A DNA stretch of 64,000 nucleotides from Tannerellaceae bacterium (GCA_031259845.1 JAIRKZ010000160.1:1-64000); one strand, 5' to 3'; positions 19,501-28,472 are shown, counted from the first letter of the stretch. The notes: generated by a model not told the origin, from the sequence alone. Numbers and translations are program-made.

Positions 19501-21003
19501 GTTCAGCCGGTGCAGGCAAAAAACATCGGTACGGCAAAACAAACATTCAAGGAAGAAATAATAATCACTACCCGGGATTATCCTTATATAACGGATCATA
19601 CCGTTGTAAAACAACCCGGTTACTGGACTGTGATAGAAGACCTTGATGTAGTAATCCCAATGACGATGAGCATCGAGATGATGATGGAAATTGCCGGGAA
19701 ACATGCTCCAACCCGGAAAGTAACAGGGCTATCTTCATTCAGCATTTTTCAATGGATGAATGTTTTTCACGAATTTAAGCTGCAAACCGAGGGCCGTTGG
19801 ATATCAAACAACCTGATGAAGCTGGAAATGAAAAACGTTATTACCACAGAGGTTATGCTGGCAGACGAATACCCCGCTCCGCCGCAGAAATATACAGGCG
19901 AAATTGATTTAGGCAAAAAAACGCAGGAACCGCCTACACACCACTTCATTTATGAAGAATTGATGTTTCACGGGCCTAACTATCAGGGAATCGAGAAAGT
20001 TACAGAAGTTAATGAACGCGGGATGAAAGCAGTCGTGAAAGCTGCCGGGGGAAAAGCTTCTCTACTGGATACGTTGGGACAATTAATCTGTATCTATCTA
20101 CGGATAACCGTTAAGGAAAATAATATTTGTTTCCCGGTAAGCGTTGGCAAAATTACTTTTTATCAGGATTTTCATGATCAAAGCGGTATCTTTGATTTTA
20201 CATTGGCCGTTACTGAAATAAACGATGATTTCATCAATGGGAATATGATACTCAAACGTAATGGTAAGGTATGGTGCATTGCTGAGAATTGGCTGAACAG
20301 GCGTTTTGAAATGGATGATGCTTTGTGGAATAGCGTAAGCAAACCGCTTGATAATTGGTTGGGTAAACAACTGAAAGGAACTCCTGTCACCTATTTCAAC
20401 CTTGCTTATTCTAAAACAGGTAGCTGGCCGTTTATTGAGAAAAGGTATTTGAACCGCGAAGAAAAGGATCACCTGAAGGGGCTGTTACTAAACAAGCGCA
20501 GGCCTTATACGATCAGCCGTATCGCCATTAAAGATGCAATCCGCACCTATCTTATGAAGAAATACGGAAAAAGAATATACCCCATTGAAATAACAATAGA
20601 TCATGATGAAAAGGGCAAACCGTTTGCTAAAGGATTGGATGAATTGAAGGGGCTGGAAATCTCTCTTTCCCATAAAGGAAACGAATCGGTTGCACTCGCT
20701 TCGGAAAAGCCGGTTGGTATCGATATAGAATTGATAGAAGAAAGGTCGCCGGATTTCATGAATTTGTCGTTCACCGAAGGAGAGTTGGCATTGCTGAAGG
20801 ATAGGGAACAATCGGAATGGACTACCCGGTTCTGGACGGCCAAGGAAGCTTATGGGAAAATGTTGGGAGTAGGTTTGGAAGGCAATCCTAAGAAATATGA
20901 AATCGAAAGAATAGAAGGAGATTCTCTATTTATCACCCAACAAGAGGTTCGTACGGTTAAACACAAAGAAAAATACATTGTAGCATGGACACAAAAAAAT
21001 TAG
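16597..21003 (+). CDS. Multidomain lipid/polyketide synthase: KS-AT-DH-phosphopantetheinyl transferase
   Basis: KS AIVGMSCIFPGA, DGACASS, HGTATIAGD, GHTMPAAG; AT AGHSIGEWHAG; double-hotdog DH YPYITDHTV...FHGPNYQGI...LLDTLGQ; C-terminal Sfp-type PPTase ISLSHKGNESVA, VGIDIELIEER, FWTAKEAYGKMLG. Confidence 0.9.
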   Translation: MIQDNQTDKDIAIVGMSCIFPGAQNIDQYWYNLANGVDSIIEAPSSRIDPMYFQKEEGAYDRFYCNKGGFLDIPAIDPLKYGFLPIAAKGMEPEQLFMLKLVFDALEDAGVTKKNISLENGCVIIGKGNFGNLSSMRNIDIINTSVQVAEVVKACIPTISHEDLDKIRKAYQAQKGEIKPDTAIALMPNLIAALVTNKLNMHGPAYTVDGACASSAIAINHASELLLSGQCDIALAAGLHTAQSAMFQASFNMLGAISHKGVISPFSEDADGLIPSEGGGVLVLKTLKKAIEDNDRIYALIKASAVFSDGAGVSVMAPNTVGQQLTLAKAWGKVDMDPKRVGLIEAHGTATIAGDKVEINTLNEFFGKDTSLNKIWLGSVKSNIGHTMPAAGMAGMIKVALALFHRRIPPTLHAERPAKALIDSRFELPQTAIDWEEDKYPLVAGVNAFGFGGINSHVIMTAYDNTPENLVPDSKITIKRSFKPACLVAAHTKEELLDKIDRRYWAGIEGRYRLVIFDINDERIKKARSIVEKDTPWKGRMDIWFSNEPLLEKEGKLAFLFSGFNMEMDVEVNTVADYFELERPHDMAEQGLLNQSLKLYHINNLLDTSLKKLRIIPDMNAGHSIGEWHAGKASGLVTDENVKSMMKAWVRDLNLELDENSQGPNDDYDSWFEDVYFVAVGCGYKTLEPIIKDIPELYLSNDNCNTQVLMCGKREAVDEMCKRLKKNQIFNQELPYKSGYHTPFLEKHLSILDYCLDQIEELKKPVIPIWSATSLEQYPTEMSEYRKLTIKHLTSPVRFRELISKLYAEEKARVFIQLGAGPLNGFVDDILHNKKYSAISTYNPGRSGIEQFRRVLALLFIEGKEVDVLFIRSGEVAKVIGQELELDFAPFVTEFPLIKEVLKKQSKVDFSSCEESENTCQPLTQKVNENIREMSLAQKEMLDIMNEVKSLEQKFNLTSGISQTKEKKVQPVQAKNIGTAKQTFKEEIIITTRDYPYITDHTVVKQPGYWTVIEDLDVVIPMTMSIEMMMEIAGKHAPTRKVTGLSSFSIFQWMNVFHEFKLQTEGRWISNNLMKLEMKNVITTEVMLADEYPAPPQKYTGEIDLGKKTQEPPTHHFIYEELMFHGPNYQGIEKVTEVNERGMKAVVKAAGGKASLLDTLGQLICIYLRITVKENNICFPVSVGKITFYQDFHDQSGIFDFTLAVTEINDDFINGNMILKRNGKVWCIAENWLNRRFEMDDALWNSVSKPLDNWLGKQLKGTPVTYFNLAYSKTGSWPFIEKRYLNREEKDHLKGLLLNKRRPYTISRIAIKDAIRTYLMKKYGKRIYPIEITIDHDEKGKPFAKGLDELKGLEISLSHKGNESVALASEKPVGIDIELIEERSPDFMNLSFTEGELALLKDREQSEWTTRFWTAKEAYGKMLGVGLEGNPKKYEIERIEGDSLFITQQEVRTVKHKEKYIVAWTQKN

Positions 21004-21293
21004 ATAGAACGCAACAAAGTGAAATAGTATTTAAACAATTAAGTATATTTGTTGCTGATATTATCGGAGATGGCGTCATTGAAGAAATCGGGATATCCCG
21101 GAAAAGTATTTTTACAAAAGACCTGGAAATGGATAGCATAGAAATTGTTGCCTTTGCAGAAAAAGTAAAACAGAAGTATGGGCATGAAATTGATTTCATT
21201 TCATGGATATCTAAAATGAAATTTCAGGAGTTGTATAATTTATCTGTAGGACAGGTGGTGGATTATATAGTAAACAGTAATGATTCGAATTAA
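20985..21293 (+). CDS. Free-standing acyl carrier protein
   Basis: 102 aa with FTKDLEMDSIEIVAFAEKVKQKYG (DSxE phosphopantetheine site); overlaps the ORF2 stop by 19 nt. Confidence 0.85.
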   Translation: MDTKKLDRTQQSEIVFKQLSIFVADIIGDGVIEEIGISRKSIFTKDLEMDSIEIVAFAEKVKQKYGHEIDFISWISKMKFQELYNLSVGQVVDYIVNSNDSN

Positions 21294-22029
21294 TAACAAT
21301 AATTTCAATATACTGGAACTGAATGAAAGTGCAACAGAAACAGTTGTAATGATTCATGGTCTGTTTACAAATCTGTCTGTTTATTATTTTTCCATTGCGC
21401 AAACGTTGGCTAAGAAATATCATATTGTACTTTATGACCTGAAAGGGCATGGGTTGAGCGAAACAGCCTGTTCGGGTTATGATTTACAATCGATGTCGGA
21501 AGACTTGCTGGGTATTTTATCTGAGCTTCGTTTACCGAGGGTGCATTTAACCGGTTATAGTTATGGAGGATTAATCGCTTTGTATATGGCCGTTCACCAT
21601 CCTGAAACGATTGATAAACTGATTATTATTGAAACGCCCAATCTGAATGACGGGCAATCAAGACCTTTATTGGAAAGCTATAATAAACTGTTTTTAGATC
21701 AATATCTGGAAAGTTTATCCGTATCAACCGGTATAATACCGAGCCGGAGGAAAATCAATAAAACACACCGGCAGGTTCAATTCCTGTTTGAACATACAAC
21801 ATTGAAGGACGATTTAAGCCGGGATTCGGATCTGTTCGATAAAATAGCAGAGAATCCTGTTAAAAATGAAACTCTTTTATTGTATGCCACACAAACAGAG
21901 TGTAAAAATGCCGCAAAATTTTTGCATCAACATATAAAAAAGTCATCTTTGCACTATGGAAAGGGTAACCATAGTATTCCTATCCAGAACCCGGAATGGA
22001 TTGTCGATAAAATAACAGGATTTTTATAG
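21280..22029 (+). CDS. Alpha/beta hydrolase (putative thioesterase/release hydrolase)
   Basis: VMIHGLFTN oxyanion region, GYSYGG nucleophile elbow, GKGNHSIP C-terminal His; overlaps the ACP gene by 14 nt. Confidence 0.85.
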   Translation: MIRINNNNFNILELNESATETVVMIHGLFTNLSVYYFSIAQTLAKKYHIVLYDLKGHGLSETACSGYDLQSMSEDLLGILSELRLPRVHLTGYSYGGLIALYMAVHHPETIDKLIIIETPNLNDGQSRPLLESYNKLFLDQYLESLSVSTGIIPSRRKINKTHRQVQFLFEHTTLKDDLSRDSDLFDKIAENPVKNETLLLYATQTECKNAAKFLHQHIKKSSLHYGKGNHSIPIQNPEWIVDKITGFL

Positions 22030-22059
22030 TTATATCAAATGGAATTATAATTTGCTTGT

Positions 22060-23310
22060 ATGTTTGATTTAGATAACTGGACAGAAATATTTTCTTCGAT
22101 AAGAAAGAATAAATTAAGAACCTTTCTTACGGGTTTTTCTATTTCGTGGAGTATTTTTATGTTCATTATTTTATTGGCTTCAAGCAATGGCGCAAAGAAT
22201 GGAGTAATGACAACCTTTGGCAGCAGGGAAGTCAATAGTATTTCTATTTTCGGGCGTACCACATCTATTCCTTTCAACGGGCTTCCCGATAACCGGCAGG
22301 TTGAATTGGATGAAAAAGACTTTGACTTAATTAATAATCAAATACTTCAGAAAGAATTTATCTCTCCCTGTATTAATACCGTTGCTACGGCAAGTTATAA
22401 AAGAGATTATACTTCCGTAACATTGGTAGGCGTATATCCTGAATACAAGCATATCAACGGGATAAAAATAAAAGATAAACAAGGGAGGTTTATCAGTGAC
22501 CTGGATATAAATAAACGACGAAAAACCGCAGTCATCAATCAACGCCTGAAAGAGGTATTATATCAGGATAGAAATCCTGTTGGAGAAGATATTATTATAA
22601 ATAAACTTCGTTTTACAGTCGTAGGCGTTTTCAACGAAACATTGTCTACCAATATCGAAAAGGCTTATATTCCTTTCTCTACATCGCAACTGTTATTTTA
22701 TGGAGGTTGGGGGTTCACAAGCCTTGCTTTTACGGTAAAGAATCTTGATACTAAAAAAGGTAACGAACAATTTATTAAAGACCTGAGAGCCAGATTGGGC
22801 GCTCTGCATCAATTCGATTCCCAGGACGAGCAGGCTGTTGACTTTTCCGACAGGCTGGATACTTACTTGCAGACATTGGGAATATTTAATGCCGTAAATG
22901 TTTTTATATGGGTTATCGGGGTTGGAACCCTGTTTGCAGGGATTGTAGGTATCAGTAATATCATGCTTATTACGGTACGGGAACGTACACGGGAATTTGG
23001 AATCAGAAAAGCGTTAGGCGCCAAGCCTTACTCCATACTTATGAATATTGTAATAGAATCGATTGTTATCACGGCCATGTTCGGTTATCTGGGATTATTC
23101 GTAGGGATAGGGCTTAGCAAAGTATTTAACTGGTTTCTTGAGAACAATACGGCAATAGCATCACTGGCTATTTTCGAGAATCCATCGATTAATGTTTCTA
23201 CAGCAATAGGAGCAATGATTAGTTTAATAATAGCGGGAGTGCTGGCCGGTTATTTTCCGGCGCGATTGGCCGTGAAAATACCCGCAGTAGAAGCGATAAG
23301 AGCAGAATAA
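22060..23310 (+). CDS. ABC transporter permease, MacB/FtsX family (paralog 1)
   Basis: MFDLDNW...RKNKLRTFLTGFSISWS; ISNIMLITVRERTREFGIRKALGAKP; PARLAVKIPAVEAIRAE. Confidence 0.9.
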   Translation: MFDLDNWTEIFSSIRKNKLRTFLTGFSISWSIFMFIILLASSNGAKNGVMTTFGSREVNSISIFGRTTSIPFNGLPDNRQVELDEKDFDLINNQILQKEFISPCINTVATASYKRDYTSVTLVGVYPEYKHINGIKIKDKQGRFISDLDINKRRKTAVINQRLKEVLYQDRNPVGEDIIINKLRFTVVGVFNETLSTNIEKAYIPFSTSQLLFYGGWGFTSLAFTVKNLDTKKGNEQFIKDLRARLGALHQFDSQDEQAVDFSDRLDTYLQTLGIFNAVNVFIWVIGVGTLFAGIVGISNIMLITVRERTREFGIRKALGAKPYSILMNIVIESIVITAMFGYLGLFVGIGLSKVFNWFLENNTAIASLAIFENPSINVSTAIGAMISLIIAGVLAGYFPARLAVKIPAVEAIRAE

Positions 23311-23311
23311 T

Positions 23312-24565
23312 ATGTTCGATTTAGACAAAATACAGGAAATATGGATAACGATTACCCGGAATAAGGTAAGAAGCCTTCTTACTGCATTCGGGGTATTTTG
23401 GGGTATTTTCACGTTAGTTGTAATGATCGGATCGGGGGATGGGCTGGAACGAGGCGTTATGAAAGGAGTGAAAGGATTCGCTACCAACTCTTGCTTTCTC
23501 GGTTCCGCTCCTACTGCCATACCTTATAAAGGGCTTCAGAAAGGGAGGGCATGGGATATACGGAATAAAGACATTACAATCCTTATGGATTCGATTCCCG
23601 AAATAAAATTCCTGTCTCCTGTATTGTGGGGGCAAATGTTTAATAATAATATTGTATATAAAGACCAGAGCGGCGCTTTTCATGTGAAAGGCCTTTATCC
23701 CAACTATGCGCAGGTTGAAAGCCAACGCCTGTCTTACGGGCGTTTTATTAATGATATAGATATTGAAAAAAAAAGAAAAGTATGTGTTATTGGTAAAAAG
23801 GTATTTGATAAAATATTTCCAAGAAAAGAGAATCCCATAGGGCAGGATATCCGGGTTAATGGCGTTTATTATCAGATTGTGGGAGTAACAAATGGAGTGT
23901 CAGACATTAGTATTGGGGATAAACTGGAGAGTTCGGTACTCCTTCCTTTCACTACATTACAACAAATAAATAACCAGGGCGATATTATCCATTTTATAGC
24001 AGCCATATCACAGGATAATGTCCGGGCAAATTATATAGAAGACAGAATAAAACAGGTACTGAAAAGTATCAATCATATACATCCGGATGATTATAAAGCC
24101 ATTTGGAGTTTTAATATGGAAAACGAATACACCATGTATATGAACCTTTTTAGCGGAGTATCTATTTTAATCTGGATTGTGGGGCTGGGAACGCTTGTAG
24201 CCGGTATCGTGGGCGTATGCAATATTATGCTGATAACCGTAAAAGAAAGGACAAGGGAAATCGGCGTCCGAAGGGCTATTGGAGCTAAACCTAATAAAAT
24301 AATCAGCCAAATCATGTGGGAAAGTATCGTTCTGACATTGATTTCAGGCGTTTGGGGGCTATGTGCCGGTATTTATGCTTTGCATATAGCGGATTTGGTG
24401 TGGGTGCAAAAACAAGAAAATATGTTCATCTTACATCCTATGATTACATTCAAGATAGGGATTTTATCTCTTGTTATATTGTTAATCAGCGGAATGTTGG
24501 CAGGAATAATACCGGCAACGAGAGCTTTGAGTATTAAAGCAATCGACGCTATCAGAGAAGAATAA
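23312..24565 (+). CDS. ABC transporter permease, MacB/FtsX family (paralog 2)
   Basis: MFDLDKI...RNKVRSLLTAFGVFWGIF; VCNIMLITVKERTREIGVRRAIGAKP; near-equal length paralog of the upstream gene. Confidence 0.9.
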   Translation: MFDLDKIQEIWITITRNKVRSLLTAFGVFWGIFTLVVMIGSGDGLERGVMKGVKGFATNSCFLGSAPTAIPYKGLQKGRAWDIRNKDITILMDSIPEIKFLSPVLWGQMFNNNIVYKDQSGAFHVKGLYPNYAQVESQRLSYGRFINDIDIEKKRKVCVIGKKVFDKIFPRKENPIGQDIRVNGVYYQIVGVTNGVSDISIGDKLESSVLLPFTTLQQINNQGDIIHFIAAISQDNVRANYIEDRIKQVLKSINHIHPDDYKAIWSFNMENEYTMYMNLFSGVSILIWIVGLGTLVAGIVGVCNIMLITVKERTREIGVRRAIGAKPNKIISQIMWESIVLTLISGVWGLCAGIYALHIADLVWVQKQENMFILHPMITFKIGILSLVILLISGMLAGIIPATRALSIKAIDAIREE

Positions 24566-24595
24566 GAAGACAAACAAAATAAACCCTGTTTATTT

Positions 24596-25693
24596 ATGAG
24601 AAAAGTAGGCCGAATTATCATATTTACCATATTACTGATTATAGTTCTTGCAACTTTCAAATTCTTATGGGACGAATCCCGCGCGGAAATTGTATCCTAC
24701 GAGATTGTTACGCCTAAAATAGGTACTGTGGAAAATACGGTTGTAGCCACCGGTAATATAGAACCCCGGAATAAGATATTAATCAAGCCACAAATATCGG
24801 GAATTATTAATGACGTAAGAAAAGAAGCCGGTGAAAGTATCCAGAAAGGAGAGATTATCGCCCATGTAAAGGTTACAACAGAAATGGGCGAATTAAATGC
24901 AGCGGAATCCAGATTAAGGGTTGCTGAAATAAACCTGAGCCAGGCAGAGATAGACTTCGCACGCCAACAGATGCTATACAGGAACGAAGTAATATCCCGA
25001 AACGAATTTGAATTGTCTGAAGCCTCTTACCGGAAAGCCGTGGAAGAACAGAGAAATGCCAAAGACGCATTGGAGATTGTAACTTATGGCGTTGCTAAAA
25101 GTTTTTCGGGAATAAGCAATACGCAAATCCGGTCTACCGCTTCCGGAACGATACTGAACCTTCCTATTAAAGAAGGTGATTATGTTATCCAGTCTAACGT
25201 TTTTAACGAGGGTACTACCATCGCTGCCGTGGCCGATATGAGCGACCTGATATTCAAGGGTAATGTGGATGAGACGGAAGTTCACCTGCTTAAAAACAAT
25301 ATGCCTGTAAAAATAAAAATAGGAGCTATCAGCAACAAGGTGTTCCGGGCCTATATCGAATACATTGCACCGGAAGGGAAAAAAGAGAACGGAACCGTAT
25401 TATATGAGATCAAAGCAGCCCTGCGCACTCCCGACTCTGTTCTAATCAGGGCAGACTATAGCGCTAATGCCGAAGTTCTTATCAAACAGGCAAGGAATGT
25501 CATTATAATCCCCGAATCTTCTGTAGAGTTCAGTGAAGGCAAGACATTCGTCTATGTATTGAAAGCGCAGGGGAAGGAACAGGTTTTTGAGAAAAGACAG
25601 GTTAGAGTGGGATTGTCGGACGGCGTTTATATCGAAATTAAAAAAGGGTTATCGGTAAAAGAAAAAGTAAGAGGGCTTCAATTAGTAGATTAA
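24596..25693 (+). CDS. HlyD/MacA-type periplasmic adaptor (membrane fusion protein)
   Basis: N-terminal TM, VVATGNIEPRNKILIKPQISGII, coiled-coil middle region, EVLIKQARNVIIIPESSV. Confidence 0.9.
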   Translation: MRKVGRIIIFTILLIIVLATFKFLWDESRAEIVSYEIVTPKIGTVENTVVATGNIEPRNKILIKPQISGIINDVRKEAGESIQKGEIIAHVKVTTEMGELNAAESRLRVAEINLSQAEIDFARQQMLYRNEVISRNEFELSEASYRKAVEEQRNAKDALEIVTYGVAKSFSGISNTQIRSTASGTILNLPIKEGDYVIQSNVFNEGTTIAAVADMSDLIFKGNVDETEVHLLKNNMPVKIKIGAISNKVFRAYIEYIAPEGKKENGTVLYEIKAALRTPDSVLIRADYSANAEVLIKQARNVIIIPESSVEFSEGKTFVYVLKAQGKEQVFEKRQVRVGLSDGVYIEIKKGLSVKEKVRGLQLVD

Positions 25694-25697
25694 TCCT

Positions 25698-27125
25698 ATG
25701 AAAATAAAAAGATACTTATATGTAATACTGTCTCTTTTCCTTATATATCCGGCGGAAGAAACGCTTGCACAAACCGAGGGAAGAGGAAACAGAAGCGTAA
25801 ATACCCGTCCGCGCACGAATTATAAGAAATGGACATTGGAAGAGTGTATTCAATATGCCATTGAACATAATATAAATATACAACGGCTAAAGGTTCAACG
25901 GAAGGTAGCGGAAGTGCAACAGAATACGGCCCAAAACAGTCGCCTGCCCGATCTTAATGCGGCAATCATCCAGGATTGGAGTTTCGGACGCTCGCAAACC
26001 TATCCGGACTTGGACGAATCTTTATCTAAAACAGGACTGGGGGCAAGCAGTTCAATCCCTGTTTTTACAGGTTTTCGTATCCCGAATGAAATAGCGCGGA
26101 CAAAATTAGAACTGGAAGCGGCTACTCAAAACCTGGAAAAGGCAAAAGATAATCTTTCCATCCATATCACATCTTTATTTTTGCAGGTATTATTCAACAG
26201 GGAACTTGTTACGATAAATGAAGAACATCTGACATTGACGCAAACTCAGCTGAGGAAAACAGCGCTTCTGAACGAGGCCGGAAGCGTACCTGCCATCAAC
26301 CTGTATGATATGGAAGCACAGTTGGCTAAAGATAAAGTAGCGGTAATTGAGGCGCAAAATAATCTGGAACTGGCTTTGCTTGATTTGGCGCAGGTTCTTG
26401 AACTGGAACGCGAAAGCCGGTTTGATGTAAAAGCGCCCCCACTCAGCGAGAAGCTAATAGAGGATATGTTTCGTAAGACTCAACCGACACAATTGATATT
26501 CGAGAATGCAGTAAGCAGTAAGCCCGTAGTAAAAGAGCAGGAATATAGAATTGCAAGCGCCGGGAAAGCGCTGAAAGTAGCGCAAGCCGGTTACATGCCC
26601 AATCTGAGCCTTGTATTTGAAGGGGGAACCGGTTACCTTTATAAATACAATGCCAAAGACATAATTAATCCGGCAACCAATCAACTGATAAAGGCAAACG
26701 AATCGTTTGGCGACCAGTTGAAAAATAATGATTATATGCTGATTGGATTGAGGCTGAGTATTCCGGTTTTCAACCGCTTTGAAACGCGCAATAAAGTACG
26801 CCTTGCCAGGCTGGATATGCAAGACAGGCAATTGATGCTGGAAGATATAAAGAAAACACTCTATAAAGAAATTCAAACCGCACATAAGAACGCCGTTGCC
26901 GCGCATGAGAAATACAAGGCGTCGAACGATGCGGTAAAGTTTACGTCCGAATCGTTCCGGCATGCACAGCTTCGTTATGAGCAGGCCAAGTTAACGCCAT
27001 TCGAATATGATGAGGTAAAGACAAGGCTTTTGCAAAGCCAGTCGGAACAGATACAGGCTAAATATGATTACATCCTGCGAACAAAAATACTGGACTTTTA
27101 TAATGGAGTTCCCATTAAATTTTAA
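25698..27125 (+). CDS. TolC-family outer membrane efflux protein
   Basis: Signal peptide; WTLEECIQYAIEHNINIQ; repeated long helices; follows the adaptor. Confidence 0.92.
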   Translation: MKIKRYLYVILSLFLIYPAEETLAQTEGRGNRSVNTRPRTNYKKWTLEECIQYAIEHNINIQRLKVQRKVAEVQQNTAQNSRLPDLNAAIIQDWSFGRSQTYPDLDESLSKTGLGASSSIPVFTGFRIPNEIARTKLELEAATQNLEKAKDNLSIHITSLFLQVLFNRELVTINEEHLTLTQTQLRKTALLNEAGSVPAINLYDMEAQLAKDKVAVIEAQNNLELALLDLAQVLELERESRFDVKAPPLSEKLIEDMFRKTQPTQLIFENAVSSKPVVKEQEYRIASAGKALKVAQAGYMPNLSLVFEGGTGYLYKYNAKDIINPATNQLIKANESFGDQLKNNDYMLIGLRLSIPVFNRFETRNKVRLARLDMQDRQLMLEDIKKTLYKEIQTAHKNAVAAHEKYKASNDAVKFTSESFRHAQLRYEQAKLTPFEYDEVKTRLLQSQSEQIQAKYDYILRTKILDFYNGVPIKF

Positions 27126-27128
27126 CGA

Positions 27129-28472
27129 ATGAAAGAAATACTCGAACTACGGGATAAAAAAATTCAGCCGCTTTTTTGGCAATATGCCTTGCCGTCTGTA
27201 GCCGGAACGCTTACATTGGCTATTTATTATATTATTGATAGCGTCTTTATCGGATATGGGCCCGGTCTGGGAGACCATGCCCTTGGAGCCCTCGGCATCC
27301 TTTTGCCCATTATGAACCTGTTGGCAGCATTAGGTACATTGATAGGCGTTGGCACGTCAAGCCGTATCTCTATCTATCTTGGACTCGATAATAAAGAAAT
27401 GGTCGTGCGGGTAATGGGTACATCGCTTCTTTTTACTTTCATTATATCCATTATTCCTGTTATTATTACATACGTGTTTATGGAACCCATTCTTTATTGG
27501 ATGGGAGCTACGGAGGAGACGTATCAATTTGCCGAAGATTTTCTCGTATGTTTTTTACCGGCCAGCCTGTTGCTCAATATGGGTACTACCTTTATTAATA
27601 TCGTGAAAGCAATCGGGTTTCCTAAAAAGTCAATGTATATAATGGCCAGCAGCGTAGTGTTCAATTTCATCTTAGCTCCTCTCTTTATTTTTGTTTTCAA
27701 ATGGGGGATGAAAGGAGCCGGAGGCGCCACCCTTTTGTCTACTATCCTTTCCGCCTGTATCATAATCCCTTATTTTAGCAGGGAAAGCAGTTTTTTCCCT
27801 GTTAAGATGCAGAATCTGCGGTTACGCGCCAAAATACTTTATCAAATCGTGAATATAGGATTCGCTCCTTTCCTGATTACAGCGATGACTTCGCTCATTG
27901 TCTTTTTTACCAACACGCAACTTATAGCCTATAGTACGCCCGTTTCTTTGGAAGGATATATTGTGGCCAGCCGGTTTCATTATGTGTTTATTATGATCTT
28001 TATAGGGATATCGCAGGGGATACAGCCGATTATCGGATATAATTTTGGAGCGCAAAACTATACGCGAATGTTTCAAACGCTTTATTATGCGTTCAAAGTG
28101 GCTTTTGGTATTGGCGTTGTTGCTTTATTATTAGGTATATTCGCTTCAAAAGAGATGGTGCAGATATTTAATCCGAATCCTGAATTAATTGAAGAAGCTT
28201 CAAAAGCGCTCTTTGTCTTGACCGTAACATTGCCTTTGGCCGGTTGTCAATTGTTGATGGGCGGATTTTTCCAGCATATCGGAATTGCCATTAAATCAGC
28301 CGCTTTAAGCGTAATCAGGCAGGCGTTTTTCATCCCGTTAATTTATTTATTGCCTCTATACTGGGGGGTAAACGGGGTATGGGCCAGCCTTCCTCTATCG
28401 GAAATTCTGGTATGTTTATTGACGTATATCATCTTTTATTTCCAGAAAAAACAGATGGACGGCAACAAATAA
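27129..28472 (+). CDS. MATE family efflux transporter
   Basis: 12-TM protein; QYALPSVAGTLTLAIYYIIDSVFIG, GISQGIQPIIGYNFGAQNY. Confidence 0.92.
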   Translation: MKEILELRDKKIQPLFWQYALPSVAGTLTLAIYYIIDSVFIGYGPGLGDHALGALGILLPIMNLLAALGTLIGVGTSSRISIYLGLDNKEMVVRVMGTSLLFTFIISIIPVIITYVFMEPILYWMGATEETYQFAEDFLVCFLPASLLLNMGTTFINIVKAIGFPKKSMYIMASSVVFNFILAPLFIFVFKWGMKGAGGATLLSTILSACIIIPYFSRESSFFPVKMQNLRLRAKILYQIVNIGFAPFLITAMTSLIVFFTNTQLIAYSTPVSLEGYIVASRFHYVFIMIFIGISQGIQPIIGYNFGAQNYTRMFQTLYYAFKVAFGIGVVALLLGIFASKEMVQIFNPNPELIEEASKALFVLTVTLPLAGCQLLMGGFFQHIGIAIKSAALSVIRQAFFIPLIYLLPLYWGVNGVWASLPLSEILVCLLTYIIFYFQKKQMDGNK

